From NCBI GenBank assembly GCA_024114885.1, contig CP099429.1:372001-436000 (forward strand): a stretch of DNA of 64,000 nt, given 5' to 3'. A program made the position numbers and the translations under genes. This stretch comes from Septoria linicola. Lineage: Eukaryota; Ascomycota; Dothideomycetes; Mycosphaerellales; Mycosphaerellaceae. Below the pieces are notes generated by a model, which had not been told where the DNA came from, made no database searches, and was given only the letters and a program-made list of their open reading frames with translations. Of this stretch, positions 1-10,059 are shown in pieces. The number at the start of each line of letters is the position of its first letter. Position 1 is the first letter of the stretch.

Positions 1-173
1 TCGTTTGAGATCTGAGAGGTCTGACCGAGGTGATCTGGAGCTTGGTGCTTGCAGACAAGGGCGATGTTGTCGCCGTATTGGAACACAACTTCTTGGAGTA
101 GTTCTGGTAATGTGATGATGGTTCCTTTGATTTCTTCTCCCACTTCTTCGGCTAGTCTCTTTCGTGATGCCAT
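1..173 (-). CDS. AMP-dependent synthetase/ligase, N-terminus (partial)
   Basis: The reverse strand from 173 reads open to the window edge (57 residues), so only the start of the gene is present. The peptide has the look of the N-terminus of fungal acyl-CoA synthetase or AMP-binding enzymes: a short basic/acidic leader, then LPELLQEVVFQYGDNIALVC, which matches the usual opening where the leucine-rich helix is followed by a YGDN-IAL strand. Such enzymes adenylate a carboxylic acid and pass it to CoA or another acceptor. The catalytic AMP-binding motifs lie outside the window, so the substrate cannot be guessed. The ATG at 173 is the first in frame. The family call rests on a short stretch and is moderate; a luciferase-like or NRPS-like enzyme is also possible. 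Confidence 0.5.
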   Translation of the reverse strand, partial: MASRKRLAEEVGEEIKGTIITLPELLQEVVFQYGDNIALVCKHQAPDHLGQTSQISN

Positions 174-1000
174 GTTGTGTCAACGAGTGATCGGACTGTT
201 GGGCATTGACTCTTCGATATACCGAGTGCTGAAGTCGAGGATATAAACGATCAAGAAGACACTGCGATAGCTCGTTTCCATCGCTCATCAATGAGTGCAG
301 ATCACCCCAATGTGACATCACGTCGGGAGCTGTCAACGCCATGTGTCGTTGAAGGTTTGGCTCTGCTCCAGACACATCTTTACGCTAGTTAGGCCTCTTG
401 AAGCAAGCACATGAAAGCTTAAAGCTCTCTAGCCGAAGTCTTGTTTATGTGAAGTGAGAAGAGTATGAGATGCCGTGGTGATTGCAGATAATAGATACAT
501 TCGGAGTGCGCCCAGCTTCGATGGATGATAACGAGCTCTCATTCCACTACAGTTGTCGTTGGTGATTTGGCGGATTCGGTAAGGTGTCAATTCTCTTGAT
601 GCTCGATGCCGCGTCGCAACAAGTATGATGCGAAGAGATCGAAACACGATTTGGAAATCGTGACACGTTCGATGGTGCTGCAGTCCATTGTATGGTGATG
701 AATCTGCTTTCTGTCACACATCTCATCTTGTCGTCCATAGAGCAGACTTTGGCTCAGTCTGCGGACCTCTGGATTAGTCTGTTAGTATTTAAGCTTTATA
801 AAAGAGCCACTGTACAAATGCTTTCGATTCTTTTCGGTATATCAGCTGCACATCACTCAAGTGTGCGCTCTATACTGACTGCCTCTCGCCTGTAATCAAC
901 GCTGGCGGGCATCATTACCTTTGTGCCTTCTTTCTAATCCTCAGGTATTCAAAGATTCCTCCTCGTCACTCATGGCGCGTGCATCCCATTTCCTTCGCAC
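174..1000. other. Intergenic stretch, no gene seen
   Basis: No frame here looks coding on either strand. It separates the start of the minus-strand synthetase from the 3' end of the CRAL-TRIO gene and so should hold the synthetase promoter. A TATA-like TTTATAAAAG lies near 795-804 on the plus strand without a recognisable gene after it. Confidence 0.5.
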
Positions 1001-2746
1001 CTAATCAATATCATCATTTCCCCCAGCTGCAGCAGGCGTCGCCGACTTAGGGTAGAAATCCAACTTTCCTCCTGGCTGTATCACGTTCGAGCGGTCGTAC
1101 ATGCTTCGCGCTCGCACATATGGGTCCAGCTTCCAGTAATTCTCGGCCAGTCTTTGCGCTAACCTCGTTCGGCCTTCACCCTTGTCTTCGCCATGCATCC
1201 ATTTGGCAGTTTCCTGCTCGTAGGAGTTCACGAGCTCTTTCCTCTCGGCCAAGATTTTGTCTCGAGTCGCAGTATCTTTCATTTGAGCATCTTCATCGGC
1301 TTGTGGTTCCGGATAACTGTACGTCCAGTCCTCGTCTCCGCCGAGATCCTTCATGATTTGTGATCGAGGAATGAACTGTTCAAGATCGTTTACATTTGAT
1401 GCAAAGTGGACCTTGGAAGCGACTACCGGGTCAAGCCAGCCACGGATGATTTTCCAGATTCCTTGGAAAATCCAAGGTGATTTGTAGACGACCACGCTGC
1501 CGAGTGATTCCGGGTAGTTCGCCTCGAAGCACTTGATCATGAACTTGACCGGGGTGTAGTCCATGTTTGCCATGGAGAAGTCGGTCATGTCGAAGACGAT
1601 GGTCTGTGCACGTCAAGTCAGCTTTGAGTTCCGCGCTTCGTTTGCAGATCAACCTACCGCAGTGTCGACTGGAGGCCGGAGCATCATGCGCGCCGTCTCT
1701 ATCGTGTAAACAGTGAATCGCTCCAGACTCTTCTCACTCTGCTCTCCTTGCCTGTGCAGTTTTACGCGCACATAACAGCATGGTCGGCCGTCCTTGTCCA
1801 CCCCATGCAAGAAACTCTTTCCCATTCTCAACTGTGCCATGAAGTCCTCGCCCTCCTTCTTCTCGGCAGCATTGGAGCTGGCACTTTCGCGCAAAGCATG
1901 TCCTTCGCCATTGAGCATGATGTCGTCGTCCACGTGCTGCTCGACCAGACGCCAATGCATAGTTGAGATCATCATGATCATGGCATTCTGGACGTCCCAC
2001 TTTCGTGCTCGGAGGAAGCGGAGAAGGAGCGCATCTGGGTCATCGTGTTTAGAGAACAGCCACAATGCCTCGCGGATCTGCTCGGGAGACAGCGAAGCGA
2101 GTGCTTGTTCATACTCTTTCGTCTGGCCGTGCTTGTCGTTGGTCACGCCCTCTGCTTCTTCAGCCTTGTCCTTTTTGCTGCGACCAAAGCCGAATCGTGA
2201 CTTTTTCTTCGGTGTCGTCTCGCCTGCCTCTGGCTTGACGTCCGTGGAAGCGCGTGAGGGTGTGGTTCCATTGGTCGCGTGCTCCATTCCGGCAATCTCC
2301 GAGATGGAAATCCACATGTCTTTCAGCCTCTGTTCTTGCTCAGCAGTCAGGTTGCCGGGTCTTCCGGGAGCATCGCCATAGGGCGCCATGTCTGGGTCGA
2401 CCGAGTCGGCGCTGGGCGCTTCTGACTCTTCTTCAGCGACTTGCGATGGCTGGGTGTATTGAATAGCGATATATGCGACGCCAGCAGAGATGACACCAGC
2501 GAGGATGAGAGTTGTCAAACTTGTGCCACTTTTCACGGGTCGCCAGGAAGCCGGAGGCTGTGTCGGCAGATTATGTGAAGCAGCTGCAGTAGTAGTGTCA
2601 GATGAGCTGTGGAGATGGCGTTGCGTGTGCGATGATGCTCGCGTTCCCAGTCTTGCTGCTGGAAAGGCAGAACGGGTGGATGCAATGCGATATGTACACG
2701 TGCGGCGGAGGATGACAGCAGGACACCGGGTGGCAGCGGAGGACAT
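1001..2746 (-). CDS. CRAL-TRIO (Sec14-like) domain protein, membrane-anchored
   Basis: Two exons, 2746-1658 and 1603-1001, with a 54-nt GT..AG intron (1604-1657), give 563 residues. The start at 2746 is the first real ATG after in-frame non-ATG codons. Order of parts: an Arg/Ser-rich leader that resembles a mitochondrial presequence, a hydrophobic segment at about 74-95 (TSLTTLILAGVISAGVAYIA), an acidic and Lys-rich linker, the CRAL-TRIO N-terminal helix (DALLLRFLRARKWDVQNA), then the lipid-binding domain, whose core crosses the intron (TIVFDMTDFSMANMDY, followed by CFEANYPESLG). Sec14-like domains bind and exchange phosphatidylinositol, phosphatidylcholine or other small lipids. The presequence-like start plus one membrane span suggests a mitochondrial or ER-mitochondrial location, which is an inference. 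The ligand is unknown. It is transcribed divergently from DAM1 with 223 nt between start codons. Confidence 0.85.
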
Positions 2747-2969
2747 GTAGACGGCGAGACGATGTCCTTCTACTATGCAGTAGTGCAGCACAATAAGACT
2801 GTCGCCTGTTCAAAGATGCCGAGGACGATGCTGTCATCACAATGCCAGCCCAGCCCACTTCGACTTTCATGCCAAGACACTGCCCAAACAACACGTTCTT
2901 CGTGCATCGAACACGCGTTGAACAGCCTCACAATTGGACGATACTCTCCGGATCCTGTGCACCGGTACC
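2747..2969. promoter_or_regulatory. Divergent promoter between CRAL-TRIO gene and DAM1
   Basis: The 223-nt gap separates two start codons on opposite strands and must contain both promoters and both leaders. I see no clear TATA box. Confidence 0.5.
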
Positions 2970-3740
2970 ATGGCATCAACTTCCACCCCCGGCACCGACA
3001 GTGCCCACCACCGCTCCGCCTCGCACTCGCGCACACGATCCGGCGCAATTCCATCGCGTCCCACCACACCCCTCCGCCCACCATCCCGCACATCTCTGCG
3101 CGCTTCGCAGACCACACCCACTGCAGGAAACAGCGTCGGCAATGACTCTCACCCTCTGTCCTCCATCGAGCCTGCCTTTGGCGAACTCAGCGACGCCATG
3201 GCCGATCTGGAAGCCAATATGATGCACCTACAGCTCCTCAACGACAGCATTTCCCGCTTCAACGAAAACTTTGGAGCCTTCCTCTACGGCATGAACATGA
3301 CCGCTTTTTGCGTTGACTTCCCCGAAGCTCCCATCCAGCAGAGCTATGCCAGGCACAAGGGCGAATACAACCCATTGGATGACTCGCCATTTCGGATGGA
3401 AGAGAAGAGAGGGAGGGAAGGTGACATTGAGGCGACATTCATGACGAGTGATACAAGTGGCTTTGTGGATAATCCTGAGCCAAGTACCATCAAGAAGAGT
3501 ACCGTCAGCAGCAAATTCAGTTCTGTGCCTGGGAGTATGAGCAAGCCAAGTCAATTCAACGCACGAGGCGGCAGAGGTGCTGCAGCGAGAGGTAGCATCG
3601 GTACCACGAGAGGCACCGCTGCTGCTGGTAGGGCGAGAGGGTCTGGCATTGCGCGGGGGACGAGTTCGAGCAGAGGCACAGCAGGGGCCAGGGGGAGTGG
3701 TATCGCAAGGGGAGTAGGAAGGGGAAGAGGCGTGAGGTGA
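2970..3740 (+). CDS. DAM1: DASH/DAM1 complex subunit Dam1
   Basis: Single exon, 256 residues from the ATG at 2970, which has a good context; the open frame continues 12 codons upstream but the family begins near this Met. The diagnostic block is at about 72-115: helix LEANMMHLQLLNDSISRFNE, then FGAFLYGMNMTAFCVDFPEAP, characteristic of Dam1 in ascomycetes. The DASH complex rings spindle microtubules and couples kinetochores to their plus ends; Dam1 is a key phosphorylated subunit. The N-terminus is Ser/Thr/Pro-rich, in keeping with kinase control. The last 55 residues are very rich in Arg-Gly and Arg-Gly-Ser/Thr repeats, a basic unstructured tail that could bind microtubules or RNA (inference). 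Confidence 0.9.
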   Translation: MASTSTPGTDSAHHRSASHSRTRSGAIPSRPTTPLRPPSRTSLRASQTTPTAGNSVGNDSHPLSSIEPAFGELSDAMADLEANMMHLQLLNDSISRFNENFGAFLYGMNMTAFCVDFPEAPIQQSYARHKGEYNPLDDSPFRMEEKRGREGDIEATFMTSDTSGFVDNPEPSTIKKSTVSSKFSSVPGSMSKPSQFNARGGRGAAARGSIGTTRGTAAAGRARGSGIARGTSSSRGTAGARGSGIARGVGRGRGVR

Positions 3741-4534
3741 GGACCCGGTGATTGAGGCACGAAATCAGAAGAACATTCCTCGACCTGGCCGCGTGGTAGA
3801 CCTGCATCATGCAATGACGAAGCTCCGTCTGTCAAAACGCAAAAGACATGAATGCCAGCTCCGCGGATGCAACTTGGCGTAACAAGCGGCCACTTTTCAT
3901 CATCAAGCATTGCAAGCTCTTGCCAATTGTCTTCCTCCGAGTGAATGACACTCCTGGCTGGCCCTAGATGGAAGACGGCCGTCTTGTCGAAGCATCACGC
4001 TACTTTTGCTGACCGGATCGTGTGCCGACCACGAGATATGCGGGGAAATGAGCCCGTATGATGATGACCTGTCATATTCTTTGCTACATTGATGTAGCAC
4101 TCGATCGGGTCCTGGCACGCTACTGGAACCAAGCACACCCCAGGTCCCGTGCTTCGGAGAGCGATACAAGCACAATGACAAGCAAATGCATCCGAGGAAT
4201 AAGCACTTCAACGCGACAATGCGTCATGGTATGAGACGATCTTCAAGCGTCCGACTCTAACGATCCTTCGCCTGCCGCATCGGGTTAAGGACATGACTGC
4301 AGCTGCAGTCAGCACGTTGCATTGGCATGGCAGAAACCCTTTGACAACCGACTGTCGCATAACCACATGTCTACTTGAGTGTTCTGGTTGTACATAATAA
4401 CGCATATCATCCGCCTGACAGCAGTAGTACGAACAGAGAAAGGCACAACAAGACATCTCAACCCGAAATCACCTTCACCACAATATCTCTCTCCCTCTTC
4501 ACCAAGCTCTCGCGACCTACACCACACAAACGCC
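3741..4534. other. Intergenic region
   Basis: No convincing coding frame. The last 100 bases are CT-rich (near 4465-4530), typical of a fungal leader, and belong to the secreted-protein gene that follows. Confidence 0.5.
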
Positions 4535-5166
4535 ATGATGTTATTCGGACAGATCAGCAGCCGCAGCATCGTAGCCACCCTCCTTGCCCTGTCCCCGCTC
4601 CTTCCCACCGCCTTCGCAGATACACTCCCCGGCTGTCAAAATCCCGGAGCCCACACGTGCACCGCAATCGTTTACGCTGGGACATTCGCATTCCCAGTAG
4701 GTGGCGGCACGAGCTCTTCCTCTTCTGCTGCCATTGGCGACGGCGGCTGCAACAAGATCGACACGAGCGGTTCGCTTGACCCACAGAGCCCGGGCTTCAA
4801 GGGCGAGTTCCAAACGGTATATGGAACGACTGTGGAGGTCACGGCAAGCTTTGTAAGTGAAACCAGTGCTCCGAGGGAAAATTACATCGGCCATTCGACC
4901 AGTTTATGCTGGGTGCATATTTGACCGAAAAGCGGACTGCTTTGCGTTTCCAACCCCATCTTGTGCTCTTCGTCCATGAGAAACAGAGATACGGAAGTCT
5001 AGTCTACATTCACTAACGTGCATCGAAACCATAGGTCGGGACAGGAGATATTGAGGGCGTGCAAGTCAAGTACGGAGACCAAACTATCAACCAGGATCAA
5101 TGCAGAAGTGGCGATTATGGCTTCGATCCAGCGACATCTTATGTTCAGTGCAACTTCGCATGTTGA
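4535..5166 (+). CDS. Small secreted cysteine-containing protein (effector-like)
   Basis: Two exons, 4535-4852 and 5035-5166, joined across a 182-nt phase-0 intron with GTAAGT donor, CTAAC branch site near 5013 and ATAG acceptor; 149 residues. An N-terminal signal peptide is plain: a hydrophobic run (IVATLLALSPLLPTAFA) ends in an Ala-x-Ala cleavage site at about residue 28. The mature part has six cysteines, enough for three disulphides, the last one being the C-terminal residue, and no domain I recognise. Size, secretion and even cysteine number fit fungal effector-like or cell-surface proteins. An alternative start one codon later (tandem ATG) would change nothing. Function unknown. Confidence 0.7.
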
Positions 5167-5558
5167 TTGATTGATCAATTGCGTAGATAGGGAGGGCCCA
5201 AGCAGATAAGCTGTATGTATCTCTCAAACTCAAGTCTCATGCTCGTATGTACAAATATACTGGCAGATCAAGTCCATACTCCGTACTACTGTGCCGTCAA
5301 AGCAGCGCCTCGCGGAGAAACGATGCGCGCCAGTGTGTTGGACAGGGAGTATTCGACTGACAAACGCCGAGAGCCACGACTTCCCCATAGCTCGAGTAGC
5401 CGCACGACTATGCAACTTGAGCAGTAGCACCAGCATAGCCCGGCAGGCTCCAACATTCATGAAACGCTCTTTTCGCCGTCAAGCGACGGCCATGAGCCCG
5501 TAACTTCCCGTCATCTTTCATGTCGTTACTACCTGCACACCGATTCTACGGATTCTTT
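5167..5558. other. Intergenic region
   Basis: Non-coding by inspection. It holds the 3' ends of the secreted-protein gene and of the small minus-strand gene that follows, which converge here. Confidence 0.4.
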
Positions 5559-5848
5559 CTACTGCTGCTGCTGCCTTTGCTTCTGCCTCTGCTTCCTCCT
5601 CCGTAGCAGGAGGGACTTCAAAAACCAAGTTTTGTCGCAAAGGCTGTGATGCCAGGATATCTGCCCTCGTCTGAAGCCGTGGCGGTCTGCGAAGAAGTAT
5701 TCGGGTTCTTGTTTGTCTTTACTAGTATTCGATGCAGGGGCTGTGGATGATGCTGCTGCTGCTGTGTTTGCTCGATACCAAGAGTAAGATGGTGGGGGGA
5801 TGGGACGTGAGGATCGGTGGTGTTACGTGTTTCCGCTCGGCGCGGCAT
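5559..5848 (-). CDS. Small orphan protein (tentative)
   Basis: A plausible two-exon gene: exon 1 is 5848-5827 (ATG in a CCAAC context after a CT-rich leader), intron 5762-5826 with donor GTAACA and acceptor ACACAG, exon 2 is 5761-5559. The phases agree and give 74 residues: a short Ala/Ser linker, a central block with mixed charge and aromatics (EYFFADRHGFRRGQISWHHS), then a basic Arg/Gln tail encoded by CAG repeats. I do not recognise the family. All three reverse frames are fairly open here, so chance is possible. Another frame carries a Glu/Ala-rich ending that would need a further intron or frame change. Confidence 0.35.
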
Positions 5849-7550
5849 GTTGGCTTGTTGGGTACCTGCCTAGCTTTTGATCTTTCCCTGGTGATGGTGG
5901 GAAGGTAGAGAATATGGTCTTTCTCGTTGTGGTAAGAGGAGTGAGACGAGGAAAAGAAGCTGTCAAAGGCCACAATTATACCTCTTGTGGTACTGAGATT
6001 TTGTGTCTGAGCGAGAGACTTCGGGCAGACTCCTGAAAACAGTTCTCCTAGCTACTGGTCTGGAGAGCTCCGTAGGTCGCCCCTAGTCCTCAGTATCTGA
6101 TGTGGTCGTTATCGCTCTGATCGAGACGTGGACCGCCGGAAGTCGACAGCAAAAGCGCAAAACGATCGCACCTGACCACTAGCTCATCTTCCCGACCGTC
6201 AATAACTGCTATGGAGAACCATGTGTGAGTCTCCAGATAGTGTGCGAGAGAGGCATGGTTCAGCATCATTCCACAATGACGACTTATAGACTAGACCACT
6301 AGACCAAGGCTGATCGTTGGATGGCTACAGATTCCTAAGCACATGTAGCTCGGCCTTGGCGTGTAAGTGAAGTGCATTGCTGGGCGTGTGGCGTACTCAC
6401 TTTACTTCTGAGCTGTGAGCTGCAGTACTCAATCATTACTGACGAGTCCTGAGACAAGTGTAAGCAGGCAATACGTCGTCAATATAGCTTGATGCCTGAC
6501 CAAAGCCTAAGATCATCACTGCAGGTTGAACATTTGACAAAGGTCAAAGCCTTGAGTTGATTCGAGGTCCTACTTCTCCAAGGGTGTTGTGATAATTTTG
6601 CCATCTGGGCAGCCCATTCCGTTTCATTCCAGTTCGGAAAGCCAGGCTTGATATATCAGTGCTATCGACAACGTCATAATGATCATCGTTGGTCTAGTGG
6701 TCGAGTCGGTACGTCGTCAGTAGTTTCTGATGCTCGAACATATGCTGTAGGATATTTGGCGTGGAGAACAGAACTAAGTTCCCCCATCGCGAAACATCCA
6801 CAGCAGCCAATAGGCGGCGGCCGTGGCTGTTCGTTCATTTGCTTCGCGTTTTGACACCCTCACGGAATTCTAGCCTGATGGTCAGGTTGGCAAACGGCGA
6901 GCATACACTCGTCCACGTCCATAGAAAGGTCGCTGCTCATTGCGAAGTATACGAGCAAAAGCAGCATTCTGCAAAGAGTCACTCACTGATCTAGATCTGC
7001 TCATTGGATGACAGGCCAGGCGACGATATTCTTCTCATACTGCTCTGCAATTTTCGAAAGTCCATGGTGTCCAGCTCATACGCATTGATACTGGCTTCAA
7101 GGTCTTGAGTGGCACAGCACTGTACTTAAAAACTAACGTTCATGCGCGCCTATGAAGCTCATACCCAGTGCTTCCAGCCAGCCCAACATAGCTAGATCAT
7201 CCTCCGATCACCTCTCCTCTCGGTCAAAAGCAACGCATGCAAGCCTCGAGACATTCATGCGGACTCCAGCATAAAGTCACGGACCACATAATAAATCCTC
7301 AACATCATTCCTATGTCTTTGCGATAAATCAAAGCACCTACACCCTTCTCATAACCACATCTTCCGAATCCACTGCATCCATACTCAAAGTTATCGACAA
7401 TGAACTCTCCCACTCTGCCTGCCATGCAGTGCCGGAGGCACTCCCATCGTCAACACCACAGCACCATACTGTGTCCATTCCAGGAGGGTCTGTTCTCTCC
7501 CTCCACTGTCCCTAGGCATTCATCATATACTTAAAACCTCTGACACGCAG
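5849..7550. other. Long intergenic region
   Basis: About 1.7 kb with no gene I can support. The first 130 bases are the CT-rich leader of the minus-strand gene. From about 7200 the sequence turns into a C/A-rich leader for the gene starting near 7551, whose first exon I could not place with confidence; an ATG at 7400 in a GACA context is one candidate start. Confidence 0.4.
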
Positions 7551-7973
7551 GGCCCAACGCATGGACTACTACTGCTGCTCCCCCTCCGGCAGCGCAGCTG
7601 GTCCAATCAACGGCGCCGTTGGCTTGGTCCCAGACTGCTATTTCTGGTGTGAGCTTGTGTTCGACGGGCAAGGAGACATCGCTGAGCAGTTTGGTAGAGC
7701 GAGAAATGCGTTTGCGGGGTGTTTGACTAGTGGGACGACTGCTTCGATGGGGCTTGGGGGGGGATGAGCTGTAGCAAGGGAATCTCGAACGGCACAGCTG
7801 GTGAGGGGAGCGGTGGTGCGAGTGATGGGAATTCCATGAACAACACCAATGGAGGCTCTGACGGTGCGCCTGTTGAGGGATCGGGGGCGGGCTCTTTAAT
7901 GGCTAGCAATGCGAAACTTGCTGGGCTGGTAGGAGGTTTGCTGGTTGCTGGAATGGTTGTTGGTGTCTTCTAA
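7551..7973 (+). CDS. GPI-anchored-like secreted protein, frame broken at a G8 run
   Basis: An exon appears to start at 7551 after a CTGAC branch site and ACGCAG acceptor. Its first frame is Cys-rich (MDYYCCSPSGSAAGP, then LVPDCYFWCE) and stops at 7767. From 7764 another frame continues with a Ser/Gly/Asn-rich linker and ends in MASNAKLAGLVGGLLVAGMV plus four residues: a small-residue omega site followed by a hydrophobic tail, the classic GPI-attachment signal. The two frames meet exactly at eight G residues (7756-7763); one more G, or a -1 slip, would join them. The 5' exon and signal peptide are not resolved. It resembles Cys-rich GPI surface proteins of filamentous fungi. It could be intact with a sequencing indel, or a pseudogene. 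Confidence 0.5.
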
Positions 7974-8046
7974 TGAGTCGCCGGGAATCTATGTGGAGTT
8001 CAATGTGCCTTGATCATGTGTATCATTCTGCCCCGACCCCACGTAC

Positions 8047-9284
8047 TTACTTGCCTCCGCTCAATATCCAAGCGAATGCCTTCGCACGATCCTCTCTGTG
8101 CTTCGCAGCTTGCTTCAGATCGGAGTTCATCGCATCAAAACCATGCGGCATACCCGGGTAGACTTCCAGATGTGTTTCCACACCCGCTTGCCTGAGCTCG
8201 CGTTCGTACAGCAGAGCATCGTCTCGGAGAGGATCTAGGCCACAAGCATGCAGCCAGGTCTTTGGAAGACCTCGATGTCCAGTAGACCAGATCAGGGGGC
8301 TGAAGAGGTCGGATGTCTGGTCGGGTTTGTAGATGGCTGGAACGATGGGACTAGTATTAGCATCATGAATAGAAGAGAGGGACATTGATGAATATACCTC
8401 TTCCCATCTCCAGCGAAGCCTTTGAGATTATGCCCGGCGCTGTGGCGTTCTGCTCATTTGATTGGTAGTCTTTCTGCAGATGTCCTGGAACAGCATCCGG
8501 CCCGACAGTAACGGGGTAGTTCAACCATATGCCAGTCAACGGCGGAGAGAGCTTCTCATCTCTGGCCAGGTGAGAGCACACAGCGGCGATGTTGCCTCCT
8601 GCTGAGGAGCCGCCGAGTAGAAAGCCTTTGCTGGGATCAGCGCCAAAGGTATGCGCGTTCACGGCTACCTGTATGCTATGTTAACCATCGATCAGCTGGG
8701 GCATTTCGTGATGCGCACCCATTTCAAAGCATCCCAGGAGTCTTCAATGGCTTTAGGAAAGACGTGCTCGGGTGCCATGCGGTAATCTACGCTGACAACA
8801 GTCGCATTATGGTTCTGAACCAGAGCGACTGCTGCAGGACCTTCCATCTCGGGGAAGCCCACCCTGCCATGAGTCAGTGACAATATCGATGTAATGAGCT
8901 CCGCATTGCGTACAGGAAGCCGCCACCATGGAAGAGCACAGCTAGAGGTCCTGATGCACCAGAGCTCGGCTTGAACACAACAGCTGGAATGTTATAGCCA
9001 TCACGGGCAGGGATCGTGATGTCTTCTTGCTTGACACTGGTCCGGTCAATCTGTTGTGCTGGAGAGTTGAGAGACATCTGCTTCATGATGGGACGCATGT
9101 GCGGGATCTGAGCAGGGTCAGATGCTGGCGGTGGACCAGCAGGTGCGGTTTCGAGGAACTGGACACCGTATTAGATCGACTCTCGTTGGTGACTGTTGTA
9201 TCAGTGGTCGTTAATGCTCGCCTTCTTGTACTCTGGGTCGATTTCGGCCAAGCTGGCCCATGTTGTAGGGTCGGAGTAGTCCAT
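8047..9284 (-). CDS. Alpha/beta hydrolase, hormone-sensitive-lipase type (family IV esterase)
   Basis: Five exons: 9284-9222, 9158-8914, 8863-8719, 8668-8398 and 8336-8047. Phases agree at every join and give 337 residues. The oxyanion motif HGGGF is at 98-102, the nucleophile motif GGSSAGG puts the catalytic Ser at 173, the acid is Asp276 in LDPLRDD, and the His is 306 in MPHGF, so the triad is complete. Such enzymes hydrolyse short-chain esters, lactones or xenobiotics in the cytosol. Introns are 50-63 nt. Intron 1 (9159-9221) seems to use a GC donor (AG then GCGAGC), because no GT donor fits the phase. The last intron accepts at TTCCAG after a GCTAATAC branch site. It converges with the GPI-like gene. 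The exact substrate is unknown. Confidence 0.88.
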
Positions 9285-10059
9285 GGTTGCTCGAAGTTGC
9301 GCAGAGCAATGGATGTCAAGAGCAGATCAATCTTTATATGTGGCGAGCTTGGGTAATATGGTAGGCGGGCCTCTCCACGATGTGGTCGGCCGTTCGGTCT
9401 TAGGCCACCCGCGTCGGGATGATTGGTTGTATTGTTGGGGCTCGCGTCTTGGTCGAGGAGCCTGTGATGTGGAGATGTGGAGATGTCTGCGAGTAATTTT
9501 GTGTGATTTGGAGGCACAGGATGTGGGATAGTACACAGTAGAGAATGATGCGGAGAGAAGCGGGAGAGAGGTTCTACAAGACCTTCAGAACACGATGTCA
9601 GCAGCGCGGCATCATGGTATACATTGATAGGGCGTCAGCTGTACGAGAATATGTTTGTTCCTGACATGCCGAGGACTATATGGTCAGATTCCGCAGCGGC
9701 ACTGTCTCCGCTGTGTGATGTTTCGCACATCCAGCAACCAGGTCACGAAGCACCATCTACCCATTTGCCGGCATGTCAGGACCAACATACCGCAGCATGT
9801 GATGTCTGGGGTTCGAGATGGAGGCGCGATCTGATGGCAAGTAGGAAGCAGGAAGCGTTGCGGAAGATGAACATTGGCAGCATCATCATCAGAGGGTCAA
9901 CTTCCTGCTTTGCTTTGTCTCGTCGTTCCCGTCACCCCACTTCGTCTCATGTTGTCGCCTCAATCTTGACAATCTTTGGACGATGAATCTTCATGCTGAC
10001 AGTCGGTACTACTCCATGTGGCAGTACAGTGATACGTAGTAGTAGTTAGTTGGCCCGCC
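9285..10059. other. Intergenic, divergent promoters of hydrolase and YVC1
   Basis: No credible gene; open frames here have unlikely composition. It lies between two divergent starts and should hold both promoters. Confidence 0.45.

Noticed and set aside
1794..2381. 195-codon plus-strand frame within the CRAL-TRIO gene
   Set aside because: Antisense shadow of exon 1; Ser/Cys-rich without features.
6685..6760. tRNA-like A box (TGGTCTAGTGG)
   Set aside because: The A-box match is good, but there is no matching B box, acceptor stem or anticodon arm; at most a chance match or old remnant.
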